Source: Bacteroidota bacterium (GTDB taxonomy: Bacteria; Bacteroidota; Bacteroidia; B-17B0; Aurantibacillaceae). From it: 64,000 nucleotides of DNA. Location: the NCBI GenBank assembly GCA_018267655.1, contig JAFDYB010000034.1, positions 161,635-225,634 of the forward strand, written 5' to 3'. Within the stretch, counting starts at the first letter, position 1. Each line of letters begins with the position of its first letter. Below are positions 1 through 7,358 of this stretch, piece after piece. Under the pieces are notes generated by a model. It had not been told where the DNA came from. It searched no databases and saw only the letters and a program-made list of their open reading frames with translations. The translations under genes and the position numbers were made by a program.

Positions 1-348
1 AACCACTTTACATTTAAAACAAGTTTTACAATAGCTTTAACCGGTTTTAATTTTTTTGATAAAAGAGTAGCGTTTATACAGGTTGAAGAAAATGCAGAGC
101 TTTATAATTTAAAGCAGCAGTTGTGTGATTTTGTTGCAAAAAATTTATTTGTTTTAAATGAAAAAAACGTTTATCGCAACTTTAAGCCGCATGTTACAAT
201 TGCTCATCGCGATTTTAAAACAAGGCATTTTGAGCCACTAAAAAATTTACTAAAAACAAAAAACTTTAAAGACTCGTTTACCTGCAATAATTTTGCTTTA
301 TTTAAGTTTGAAGACTCGTGGAAGGTAGTTAAAATTTTTGAGTTTTAA
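1..348 (+). CDS. 2'-5' RNA ligase / LigT-like phosphoesterase, 5'-truncated
   Basis: The frame is open from the first base of the window to a TAA at 346-348, so only the C-terminal 115 residues are present. The motif PHVTIAHRDF (about residue 61 of the fragment) is the second HxTx signature of the 2H phosphoesterase/LigT superfamily, and the preceding ALTGFNFFDKRVAFIQV stretch fits the strand before it. The first HxTx motif must lie outside the window. These enzymes act on 2',5' or cyclic phosphodiesters in RNA or small molecules; the substrate here cannot be told. An internal TTG at 121 would give a protein lacking the fold's core and is not the real start. Confidence 0.7.
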   Translation, partial: NHFTFKTSFTIALTGFNFFDKRVAFIQVEENAELYNLKQQLCDFVAKNLFVLNEKNVYRNFKPHVTIAHRDFKTRHFEPLKNLLKTKNFKDSFTCNNFALFKFEDSWKVVKIFEF

Positions 349-364
349 ATATGTATAAACACAT

Positions 365-805
365 TTATTTGTGCTGTTTTGTTTCTAAACGAGGCATTAC
401 ATCTTTATTTGTAAGCGTTAATTTATAAATATTGTCACCTGAATTAGGATGGGTTTTCTTTTGCTCATAAGTCCATGAGGTTCTTTTAAGATAGTCTTTA
501 GATATTTCTTTTTTTAACAATGAATCTTTAAAAATCCCTAAACTATCATGCCTCCATTTTAAAAAATTATTTCCATAATCATATAAACCATTTACGGTTT
601 CAAATTTTATTAATAGCGTTTTGCTATGTTTTTTAATCTCTTTTACTTTTACAGTATCACTGTATTTATCACTGTAGGTTACATACAATGTAGAGTCTGT
701 TTGATTATCAATCCAATATTCATAGCCTCCGTAAGGATCGCACGATATAAAAAATGTTGTGCTCAAAAAAAGGGTTAATATTATTTGTACTACTCTTTTT
801 ATCAT
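365..805 (-). CDS. Hypothetical lipoprotein
   Basis: A 146-residue protein with a short basic N-terminus, a hydrophobic stretch and a lipobox ending at Cys22 (FFISC), so it should be a lipid-anchored envelope protein. The mature part begins DPYGGYEYWIDNQTDSTLYVTYSD, which resembles small beta-rich lipoproteins of Bacteroidota, but no family is recognised. It stands 32 bp downstream of the metallo-beta-lactamase-fold gene on the same strand and could be cotranscribed with it. Function unknown. Confidence 0.6.
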   Translation of the reverse strand: MIKRVVQIILTLFLSTTFFISCDPYGGYEYWIDNQTDSTLYVTYSDKYSDTVKVKEIKKHSKTLLIKFETVNGLYDYGNNFLKWRHDSLGIFKDSLLKKEISKDYLKRTSWTYEQKKTHPNSGDNIYKLTLTNKDVMPRLETKQHK

Positions 806-837
806 ATTTATTGTATTTTGTTTATACCGAGTTAGTT

Positions 838-1662
838 TTATAAAGCACCGTGATTAAACAGTAAAACACAGTCTTTTATTGAAACTTGTTTTTCAATTTG
901 GCGGTACAATTTATTAGTTTTACTTATTTTACTTAAATCAATATCACCTGTAAACAAAACTTTTCCCTTATCGGTATTCAATAAAATCATTTCGTGTCCT
1001 GCGGTATGATTGCTTGTTTGAAGTACACTGATGAGCGAATTGTATTTTTTCAATTTCATTTGTGAGGCATCAATTACCTCAATACGGCTAAAGTCAATTA
1101 TCTTTTCAGTGTTTTTTTGATATCCTGCAAGTTGCCCTTTTGTTTTTACCGATTCGCTTTCTTTTACAGTAAGCACTACTTTAATGCCTTTTAGTTGCGG
1201 CAGATATCCAATATGATCGAAATGGGCATGGGTAAGAAAAATTGTTTTGATGTCTGAGGTTTTTACCGACAATTGTTCGAGTTGCTGTATTAGATGATTA
1301 TTTTTACTAAGATAAAATTTAAAATCGCTTTTAAAAAACCCGGCACTTAGCCCTGAAAAATAATCGGGCGAATTAACCTGAGGAGACAATCCTGCATCAA
1401 TTAAAAACACACTGTCTTTAAATTGCATCAACCAAACAAATACCGGTTCCGGAAAATTATTGTTAGTACTAATATAGCCTGTACAAATAGATGTAACTTT
1501 TACATTTCCAAAATCAAACTTTTTTGGAGTATCGTATTTTTTTAGTTCTTGGTATTTTTCAGGCAATTCGTTGCTAATAATTTTGAAGACTTGCGCTTTA
1601 AAAATTGAAGTGCAAAATAATAAAGCGAAGAATAACGAATGTAAATTTTTTTTGCTTAACAC
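838..1662 (-). CDS. Metallo-beta-lactamase-fold hydrolase, secreted
   Basis: A 274-residue protein with an N-terminal signal sequence (hydrophobic to about residue 23, ending FKAQ). The zinc-binding motif HAHFDH is at residues 145-150 (H145, H147, D149, H150). It is followed by a TAGH histidine, a TGDID aspartate and a terminal FNHG histidine, so the full set of metal ligands of the superfamily is present. The layout resembles the lactonase/glyoxalase II-like branch, in which a two-zinc site hydrolyses esters, lactones or thioesters. The export signal suggests a periplasmic or extracellular substrate. The specific substrate is not evident. Confidence 0.8.
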   Translation of the reverse strand: MLSKKNLHSLFFALLFCTSIFKAQVFKIISNELPEKYQELKKYDTPKKFDFGNVKVTSICTGYISTNNNFPEPVFVWLMQFKDSVFLIDAGLSPQVNSPDYFSGLSAGFFKSDFKFYLSKNNHLIQQLEQLSVKTSDIKTIFLTHAHFDHIGYLPQLKGIKVVLTVKESESVKTKGQLAGYQKNTEKIIDFSRIEVIDASQMKLKKYNSLISVLQTSNHTAGHEMILLNTDKGKVLFTGDIDLSKISKTNKLYRQIEKQVSIKDCVLLFNHGAL

Positions 1663-1835
1663 AATTAAAAAATTAGCGGAGCAAATATATAAATATTAAA
1701 GGTTTTTTTGTTCTAACACTAATCTTTCACCACTAACAAATTTATTAGCCAAAAAAATAATGGTTTCAAATCAACTTACTCCAAATTCCTGTACTGGATA
1801 TAGAATAAAAATTATCCTTACAATAAATTTCGAAA

Positions 1836-2720
1836 TCACTGCATCTTAAACACATAAATAAGGCTAGAGTAATTTCCCGTATTTTTTGCCCTTAAATTCG
1901 ATTTTAAGCCCGTTAAAAAGGCTTTTAAGTAATTAGATTTGCCTTGCTTATATTTCTCGCTTAAAAGACTTACATAAAAGCTATCGAATTTCATAGGCAA
2001 GGTTTCCTTTAACTTAAAGTTATGTTTTTGTAAAAGAGCCGATATGGTTTTTGGTTCGAAGTGATATAAATGGCGAGGGACATCGTAAGCTGCCCAATAT
2101 TCTTTATAATACTCAGCGTCATAACTTTTATAATTTGGCACAGCTATTATTAAAACCCCATTTGGGTTTAATTTGCTTTTTAAAAACGCTAGGGTTTTTT
2201 CAAGATCAACTACGTGCTCTAAAACGTGCCATAATGTAATCACGTCGAACCTTTGAGATCCACATTCGTTTTCTAAGTTTTCTTTGCTTAAAAAGGTTTT
2301 TAAGCCCATTTCTGAGGCTATTTTTCTCGCCCCACTATCTGGCTCTATTCCAAAGCAAGTCCACCCTACTCTACTACACACGTTTAAAAACATACCTGTT
2401 CCGCAACCGTAATCTAAAATTGTTCCACGTGAAACATGTTTTTGAACTAGCTTCATCTTCCCTTTTAAAGTATAGTTTCGCACTACTTTATATAGTTTTG
2501 AAATTATGCCTTTATTGGTATTTGAGTGGGAAATATATTCCTCTGATTTATAATAATCGCCCAAAGCTTCAGGCGGTGGAATTGGATTAGTATATTTAAA
2601 AGAGCAGTTTTGGCAAGAGACAATGTCAAAATTTTTATGACTAACCGTATAATCTTTACAGGTTAAAAACGAATTAAATTGACTTTGTTTGCACAGGGGG
2701 CAGTGGGTAATTGTTTGCAT
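1836..2720 (-). CDS. SAM-dependent methyltransferase with N-terminal zinc-ribbon
   Basis: Starting at the ATG at 2720 gives 294 residues and leaves 10 bp to the upstream GNAT gene. A GTG at 2744 would overlap that gene and sits inside a parS-like site. The N-terminus has two CxxC pairs (CPLC at 7-10, CQNC at 36-39) typical of the zinc-binding cap before class I methyltransferases. SAM motif I is DYGCGTG at 103-109, and LWHVLEHV is the post-motif helix, as in the UbiG/Methyltransf_23 type. The substrate cannot be told from the sequence. It is last in the mnmG-GNAT-methyltransferase operon. Codons just before motif I (VSRGT) are made by a parS-like site. Confidence 0.8.
   Translation of the reverse strand: MQTITHCPLCKQSQFNSFLTCKDYTVSHKNFDIVSCQNCSFKYTNPIPPPEALGDYYKSEEYISHSNTNKGIISKLYKVVRNYTLKGKMKLVQKHVSRGTILDYGCGTGMFLNVCSRVGWTCFGIEPDSGARKIASEMGLKTFLSKENLENECGSQRFDVITLWHVLEHVVDLEKTLAFLKSKLNPNGVLIIAVPNYKSYDAEYYKEYWAAYDVPRHLYHFEPKTISALLQKHNFKLKETLPMKFDSFYVSLLSEKYKQGKSNYLKAFLTGLKSNLRAKNTGNYSSLIYVFKMQ
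2421..2436. other. parS-like ParB-binding site 1
   Basis: TGTTCCACGTGAAACA matches the 16-bp parS consensus TGTTNCACGTGAAACA at every position. It lies inside the methyltransferase gene, just before SAM motif I. It is one of three such sites within 870 bp. Confidence 0.8.
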
Positions 2721-2730
2721 AGTTTTATAA

Positions 2731-3291
2731 TTATTTGGTTCCACGTGGAACGTAATTGCTTTTTAATAGTGAATAAACGGCGGTATCTGTAAATAGGTTT
2801 TTATATAAATAATTTTGTTTAAAGTGCGCTTCTTTTACAAAGTTAAACTTTTCAATTAAGGCTATTGAAGCTTTATTTAAAGGATTAATTTTAGCCTCTA
2901 GCGAGTGAAAAGAAAAGGTATTAAAGCAGGAATTTAAAAGAACAGGAAGAGCTTCAGAAAGAAAACCCATGCGCCTATACTCTTCAAATAAAACATATCC
3001 TATTTCAGCTCTTTTGTTTTTATTATCCGCATTAAAACCAAAGTAGCCTATTATAGCTCTACTTTCTTTGTCTAAAATAAACCACCAAATACTTTCGGGT
3101 GTATTATTTTGGGGCGGCATTTTAGATAAAAGCACTCTGATTTTAGCCTCGCTTTCAGGTTCTTGATCTAAGCAATTCATTAAAGCCTCATTCTTTCTAA
3201 ATAAAGAAAACGATTCAAAATCGTTTGACTTAATTAACTTAAACTTGCATCTTGTAGTATGTGGTAATAAAAATTGTTCCACGTGAAACAT
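2731..3291 (-). CDS. GNAT-family N-acetyltransferase (RimJ/RimL-like)
   Basis: A 186-residue acetyltransferase. IGYVLFEEYRRMGFLSEAL (about residues 98-116) carries the acetyl-CoA pyrophosphate-binding motif in its RimJ/RimL form, and INPLNKASIALIEKFNFV is the conserved 'NxxS...EKxGF' segment. These enzymes acetylate protein N-termini or small amines; the acceptor is unknown. The ATG directly abuts the stop codon of mnmG with no gap, so translation is likely coupled. The first six residues (MFHVEQ) are encoded by a parS-like site, and the C-terminal residues PRGTK by another. Confidence 0.8.
   Translation of the reverse strand: MFHVEQFLLPHTTRCKFKLIKSNDFESFSLFRKNEALMNCLDQEPESEAKIRVLLSKMPPQNNTPESIWWFILDKESRAIIGYFGFNADNKNKRAEIGYVLFEEYRRMGFLSEALPVLLNSCFNTFSFHSLEAKINPLNKASIALIEKFNFVKEAHFKQNYLYKNLFTDTAVYSLLKSNYVPRGTK
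2737..2752. other. parS-like ParB-binding site 2
   Basis: GGTTCCACGTGGAACG contains the 14-bp perfect palindrome GTTCCACGTGGAAC, a parS core with both outer bases altered. It overlaps the last codons of the GNAT gene. Confidence 0.65.
3275..3290. other. parS-like ParB-binding site 3
   Basis: TGTTCCACGTGAAACA again matches the parS consensus fully. It overlaps the start of the GNAT gene, one base from the mnmG stop codon. An N-terminus reading MFHVEQ is the usual trace of a parS at a gene start. Confidence 0.8.
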
Positions 3292-5193
3292 TTATCTTCC
3301 TAAATGAATTAATAACACATTTATATCTGCCGGATTAATACCGCTTATTCTACTTGCCTGACCAATGCTAAGGGGTTTAAATTTTTTCAACTTTTCAGTA
3401 GCTTCTAATCCTAAGCCCGTAATTGCATTGTAGTTAAAATCAGGCGAAAGTTTATAGTCTTCTAATCGTTTTAGTTTATCAGCGTTCTCTTTCTCTCGTT
3501 CAATATAGCCCTCGTACTTCATTAAAATTTCTGCCTGCTCAATGGTTTCATTATCAAAAGAGTTTAACTGATTTTTTAAACCCTCGTCGTGCTCAATTAA
3601 ATTAGCAATAGAAATATTTGGTCGTGATAGTACATTAAAATAACGCCACTTTTGGGTAAGCGCTGCCGACTGAATGCTATTTAAAAAAGGGTTTAAAATA
3701 TCGGGCTCTGCACTTGTATTTTTAAAGTAATTTATAATTGACTCATAAGCATTTATTTTTTGTTTTACCCTATCATAGCGCTCTTGCGATGCTAAACCTA
3801 AATTATATGACAGCTCGGTTAAGCGCACATCGGCATTATCTTGCCTTAAAAGCAAACGATACTCTGCTCTGCTTGTAAACATGCGATAAGGCTCATCTGT
3901 TCCTTTTGTTACTAAATCATCAATTAAAACCCCAATATAGGCTTCGTAGCGGTTAAGTATTAGAGGGGCTTTTTCATTAATTTTTAAATGTGCATTTATG
4001 CCCGCCATTAATCCTTGGCAAGCTGCTTCTTCGTAGCCTGTGGTACCGTTTATTTGTCCCGCAAAATATAAATTCTCAATTAAATGGGTTTCTAAAGTAA
4101 GTTTTAATTGAGTAGGAGGGAAGTAATCGTACTCAATGGCGTAACCCGGACGAAACATTTTTGCATTTTCGAAACCCGGTATGTGTTGTAAGGCTTTGTA
4201 TTGAACATTTTCGGGTAACGACGATGAAAAACCATTTAAGTATATTTCAACCGTTTCCCAGCCCTCGGGTTCAACAAATAATTGGTGGCGCTCGCGCTCG
4301 CTAAAGCGATTGATTTTATCTTCAATACTTGGGCAATAACGCGGACCTAAGCCCTGTATGCGCCCTTGAAACATAGGCGATTTTTCAAATCCTGTTTTTA
4401 ATATTTCGTGAACTTTTGGGTTAGTATATGTAATATGGCAAGGCAATTGTTTTTTAGATAGAGTAGGGGGGTTGGCATTGGAAATAAACGGAGAGGTGTT
4501 TTGAAGATACGAAAATTTATCTAATACCTCGTCTCCCTCTTGCACTTCCATTTTAGCATAATCTAAACTTCTGCCGTCAATGCGAGGCGGCGTGCCTGTT
4601 TTCATTCGCCCACTTTCGAACCCTAATTGGACTAATTGTTCCGTTATTCCATGGCTTGCGCTTTCGCCACTTCGTCCGCCGCCTAATTGTTTTTCGCCTA
4701 TGTGAATTAAACCGTTTAAAAACGTGCCATTGGTAAGTACTACTGCTTTTGCTTTAAAGCTAAGCCCCATGCCTGTTACAACGCCTTCTACCCGTTTACC
4801 ATCACTACTAACAATTAAGTTTTTGCACATGTCTTGCCAAAAATCAACATTTGGCGTTTGTTCCAGCATTTTGCGCCACTCGGCGGCAAATAACATACGG
4901 TCGTTTTGTGTGCGTGGACTCCACATTGCGGGACCTTTGCTACGATTTAACATGCGAAATTGTATAGCGCTTTTATCACTTACTATACCGCTGTATCCGC
5001 CTAAAGCATCTATTTCGCGCACTATTTGCCCTTTGGCAATACCACCCATAGCAGGATTGCAACTCATTTGAGCAATGGTTTGCATATTCATGGTAAGTAA
5101 TAATACTTTACTACCCATGTTTGCGGCTGCGGCTGCGGCTTCGCAACCGGCATGGCCTGCGCCCACAACAATTACATCGTATTGGTTTTGCAT
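3292..5193 (-). CDS. mnmG: tRNA uridine-5-carboxymethylaminomethyl(34) synthesis enzyme MnmG
   Basis: MnmG (GidA) works with MnmE to build the 5-carboxymethylaminomethyl group on wobble U34 of certain tRNAs, using FAD, NADH and methylene-tetrahydrofolate. The 633-residue length is normal. The FAD Rossmann motif GAGHAG is at 11-16, followed by the family signatures CNPAMGGIAKG and GLGPRYCPSIEDKI. The C-terminal helical domain ends in SIGQASRISGINPADINVLLIHL, which is typical. It heads an operon with the GNAT and methyltransferase genes. A -7 box lies 5 bp before the ATG. mnmG is often found near the replication origin, which fits the parS-like sites beside it. Confidence 0.97.
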   Translation of the reverse strand: MQNQYDVIVVGAGHAGCEAAAAAANMGSKVLLLTMNMQTIAQMSCNPAMGGIAKGQIVREIDALGGYSGIVSDKSAIQFRMLNRSKGPAMWSPRTQNDRMLFAAEWRKMLEQTPNVDFWQDMCKNLIVSSDGKRVEGVVTGMGLSFKAKAVVLTNGTFLNGLIHIGEKQLGGGRSGESASHGITEQLVQLGFESGRMKTGTPPRIDGRSLDYAKMEVQEGDEVLDKFSYLQNTSPFISNANPPTLSKKQLPCHITYTNPKVHEILKTGFEKSPMFQGRIQGLGPRYCPSIEDKINRFSERERHQLFVEPEGWETVEIYLNGFSSSLPENVQYKALQHIPGFENAKMFRPGYAIEYDYFPPTQLKLTLETHLIENLYFAGQINGTTGYEEAACQGLMAGINAHLKINEKAPLILNRYEAYIGVLIDDLVTKGTDEPYRMFTSRAEYRLLLRQDNADVRLTELSYNLGLASQERYDRVKQKINAYESIINYFKNTSAEPDILNPFLNSIQSAALTQKWRYFNVLSRPNISIANLIEHDEGLKNQLNSFDNETIEQAEILMKYEGYIEREKENADKLKRLEDYKLSPDFNYNAITGLGLEATEKLKKFKPLSIGQASRISGINPADINVLLIHLGR

Positions 5194-5198
5194 TGGCG

Positions 5199-5206
5199 CA
5201 AAGGTA
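5199..5206 (-). promoter_or_regulatory. mnmG: -7 box of the mnmG promoter
   Basis: On the minus strand this reads TACCTTTG, a full match to the Bacteroidota -7 consensus TAnnTTTG. It ends 5 bp before the mnmG ATG, so the mRNA would start at or next to the start codon. No clear -33 TTG was found at the usual spacing. The surrounding 5194-5519 gap holds this box and one small open frame. Confidence 0.5.
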
Positions 5207-5328
5207 AATTAATTTTTACTATTGCTTTAGAAAATAATAGAAAGCGATAAGCGTTGAATTTTTAAATTATTGAAAAAAGAAAAGCTCTTGTTTAATTTTA
5301 CACCGTTTCGTATGGTATAAAATCCATA

Positions 5329-5463
5329 TTACTGTTGTTTTGTATTTACTACAATTTTTGCCTGTTGCAACATTTTGCTAATTTTTACCAAACAAATAAA
5401 ATTTTTGTAACGCTGCACGTAAACATCATTAGGTATTTTGGTATTGTCCTTTGGTGTTTTCAT
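5329..5463 (-). CDS. Possible small protein, 44 residues
   Basis: An ATG-initiated frame of 44 codons, beginning MKTPKDNTKIPNDVYVQRYK, lies 56 bp downstream of the XRE regulator on the same strand, in an otherwise empty gap. It is basic, with one moderately hydrophobic segment in the middle (FICLVKISKML). No family is recognised. It is supported only by length, start codon and position; it may be a chance frame. Confidence 0.3.
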   Translation of the reverse strand: MKTPKDNTKIPNDVYVQRYKNFICLVKISKMLQQAKIVVNTKQQ

Positions 5464-5519
5464 TAAACAAATATACAAAACAAATTGCAAGCTGTTTAAT
5501 TACGAAAAATATGCTTCTA

Positions 5520-5747
5520 TTACAAAAACGATAGAAGCACTTGTGGTTTAACATTAAGATTTTTGGCAATTTCTAAAATGGTGCAAAGAGTTGGGTTTAT
5601 TTTTCCGGTTTCTATACGTGCAATTTGCGAAAGCGAAAGCCCCGAAGTGTATGCAAGCTCTTCTTGTGTAGCTTTTTTTGAAGCTCGAACTTGTTTTAAA
5701 TGCTTGCCAAATTGGGTTAATATTTTTTCGTCTCTGTATTTCAGCAA
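5520..5747 (-). CDS. XRE-family helix-turn-helix regulator
   Basis: A 75-residue protein that is almost entirely one HTH_3 domain. QFGKHLKQVRASKKATQEELAYTSGLSLSQIARIETGKINPTLCTILEIAKNLNV has the Cro/CI pattern, with the recognition helix around LSQIARIE (residues 40-48). There is no effector or peptidase domain. A 20-bp perfect palindrome lies 30 bp upstream, between this gene and the divergent secreted-protein gene, and is the natural operator candidate for both directions. Such regulators often belong to toxin-antitoxin or restriction modules, but no such partner is seen next to it. Confidence 0.85.
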   Translation of the reverse strand: MLKYRDEKILTQFGKHLKQVRASKKATQEELAYTSGLSLSQIARIETGKINPTLCTILEIAKNLNVKPQVLLSFL

Positions 5748-5777
5748 AACGAAATACGATAAATTAAAAGATTTTTG

Positions 5778-5797
5778 TTATAGCATATATGCTATAA
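5778..5797. promoter_or_regulatory. Palindromic operator candidate between divergent genes
   Basis: TTATAGCATATATGCTATAA is a perfect 20-bp palindrome centred between 5787 and 5788, in the 100-bp divergent intergenic region. A dimeric XRE protein binds such symmetric sites. Binding by the adjacent XRE gene is inferred from position. Confidence 0.5.
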
Positions 5798-5847
5798 TAT
5801 AATATGGAAATACTTTATATACTTGCATCCAACAACATATTATCAAA

Positions 5848-6480
5848 ATGAAAAAAATAATTTTACTAAGCTGTGCAGCGTTTGCATTTTTAATTTCCAA
5901 CTCACTTAAAGCACAAAGCTCTGAATGGACTAAGTCGGATAGAACAGAGGCTTATAATAATTTTATGGATTTATTAACTCCGTATAAAATTCTTACTAAT
6001 GAGCAAAAAGAAAGTATCTCACTATGTGCCTTAGAAGATCTCACAAAAAAATATTCGAAAAGCGACTACAAGGCAAAAATTGATATAGAAATAAAAAGGA
6101 TAGAGCAATCAACCATTAATCAATGTGCCAGAAATATTGGAGTTGATTTAGAAAAAACACATGCGAAATCTAATTCAAACGAAAGCTCGGGAGAAAAGAA
6201 AGAAGATTTTACGCCAAAAGATTTTAGCGGGATTTGGAACTATGAAGGCGGAACCTATACATTTTATCCTTCAACTGGTGAGTTTAATTTAAAAGTTCCT
6301 TCGAGAGATAATACCGCTAAAGGCTCGTATGCCATACAAGGCAGAAAATTAGTTTTAACTCAAAAAAATGGCTTTTTAAATGATTGGGGTTCTGGAAACT
6401 TTATTATTTTGTCTGTTTCTAAAGAAAAAATAGAAATGACAAATAATGATGGAAAATCTGTTATATTAAAAAAAGAGTAA
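5848..6480 (+). CDS. Hypothetical secreted protein
   Basis: 210 residues with a clear signal peptide (MKKIILLSCAAFAFLISNSLKAQ, cleavage after about 23). The first half is helical with regularly spaced cysteines (SLCALEDL, INQCARNIG). A low-complexity linker rich in Ser/Glu/Lys (about 108-122) leads to a C-terminal beta-rich domain, FSGIWNYEGGTYTFYPSTG..., that reads like a small lipocalin-type or copper-resistance-like barrel. No family can be named with confidence. It is divergent from the XRE regulator and shares the intergenic palindrome with it. Confidence 0.6.
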   Translation: MKKIILLSCAAFAFLISNSLKAQSSEWTKSDRTEAYNNFMDLLTPYKILTNEQKESISLCALEDLTKKYSKSDYKAKIDIEIKRIEQSTINQCARNIGVDLEKTHAKSNSNESSGEKKEDFTPKDFSGIWNYEGGTYTFYPSTGEFNLKVPSRDNTAKGSYAIQGRKLVLTQKNGFLNDWGSGNFIILSVSKEKIEMTNNDGKSVILKKE

Positions 6481-6516
6481 AGCTAAAAAATCGTATTGAT
6501 ATTTAAAAAGCAAAAC

Positions 6517-6813
6517 ATGGCAAACGTTAACGATGAGGATTTTCAGCCTCAGAATAGCATTGAAAGCATTTTACTTTTTACTCTTTTATTTATTGTTATT
6601 GGATTCTTTGTTGGATATTTAATATTTGGTAAAATTCCTTATATAAACACATATATTCCTCTTGATATTTTCTTTGGAATAACTAAGCAAAACATTCTTG
6701 CCGATATACTCATTAATACATTTATTGAACCAATTAGGCAAAAAGCGTGGATTAGTACTGCAATTGGAGGTGGACTTGGTATTTTAATTTCATTTCTTAG
6801 AAAAAATAGATAG
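6517..6813 (+). CDS. Small two-helix membrane protein
   Basis: The ATG at 6517 gives 98 residues; a TTG at 6496 in the same frame is less likely. After an acidic N-terminus there is a strong transmembrane helix (about 21-40, ILLFTLLFIVIGFFVGYLIF) and a second hydrophobic segment near the C-terminus (STAIGGGLGILISFL), with a basic tail RKNR. Family and function are not recognised. It follows the secreted-protein gene by 36 bp and may be cotranscribed with it. Confidence 0.55.
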   Translation: MANVNDEDFQPQNSIESILLFTLLFIVIGFFVGYLIFGKIPYINTYIPLDIFFGITKQNILADILINTFIEPIRQKAWISTAIGGGLGILISFLRKNR

Positions 6814-6913
6814 TCAATTAGGATTAAACTATTTTTGAGCTAAACTACTATCGACTGGGAGTCAATAAGTTTAAAGAATAAGTAAAATTCTTTAAACCAC
6901 ACAAAAAATAATT

Positions 6914-7000
6914 CCCGTCACCCTGAGCTTGTTTCAGGGTCTGCTGTTGAGATTCCGAAATATTTCGGAATGACCTTGAAATTTTATGGGGGCTTAATAG
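6914..7000. repeat. Dispersed intergenic hairpin repeat, copy A
   Basis: Two inverted repeats sit side by side: CCCTGA/TCAGGG (6921-6926 with 6934-6939) and the 20-bp perfect palindrome ATTCCGAAATATTTCGGAAT (6952-6971). The flank TTGAAATTTTAT...GCTTAA recurs at 9847-9866 after a degenerate version of the second palindrome. Short hairpins of this kind (CCTGAGCTTGTTTCAGG) are scattered between genes in many Bacteroidota genomes. Confidence 0.6.
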
Positions 7001-7023
7001 CAATGAATATTTAATATCAATAC

Positions 7024-7239
7024 ATGTTTTTTATAAAAGCAATAAATACAAAATTAATCCGTTATATTAATTATAGAGAAATTATGTATAAAGTAGCAAC
7101 AGCACTAGAAAACAAAACCTTAAGCGCTGGTGTACAAACTATTGAATTAAATACAGCTGAGTTAAATGCAGGTTGTTACACCTATAAAATTAACAGTAAT
7201 ACTGCAAGCAAAGCCGGAATATTGAGTATTGTAAAATAA
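7024..7239 (+). pseudogene. Orphan T9SS type A sorting-domain fragment
   Basis: The last 50 codons read LSAGVQTIELNTAELNAGCY...KAGILSIVK. This is the C-terminal half of a type A T9SS sorting domain, with the pattern L-x-x-G ... L-x-x-G-x-Y ... K-x-x-I-x-x. The part before it (MFFIKAINTKLIRYINYREI) has no signal peptide and no cargo domain. It is best read as the remaining tail of a lost secreted protein. A strong hairpin terminator follows. Translation of the 71-codon frame is possible, but such a product could not be exported. Confidence 0.6.
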
Positions 7240-7248
7240 TAAAACTTT

Positions 7249-7281
7249 ATGCCGCTTGGTTTAAAACTAAGCGGCATTTTT
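7249..7281 (+). terminator. Rho-independent terminator
   Basis: The arms ATGCCGCTT and AAGCGGCAT pair perfectly around an 11-base loop and are followed by a run of T. It ends the orphan sorting-domain fragment. Confidence 0.8.
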
Positions 7282-7358
7282 AATTTAAAAATCTTGATAA
7301 GAATTTTTTTATACTTATCTTTTTTTTAAGCATTAAAATTGGGCAAACCCAAAATTTA

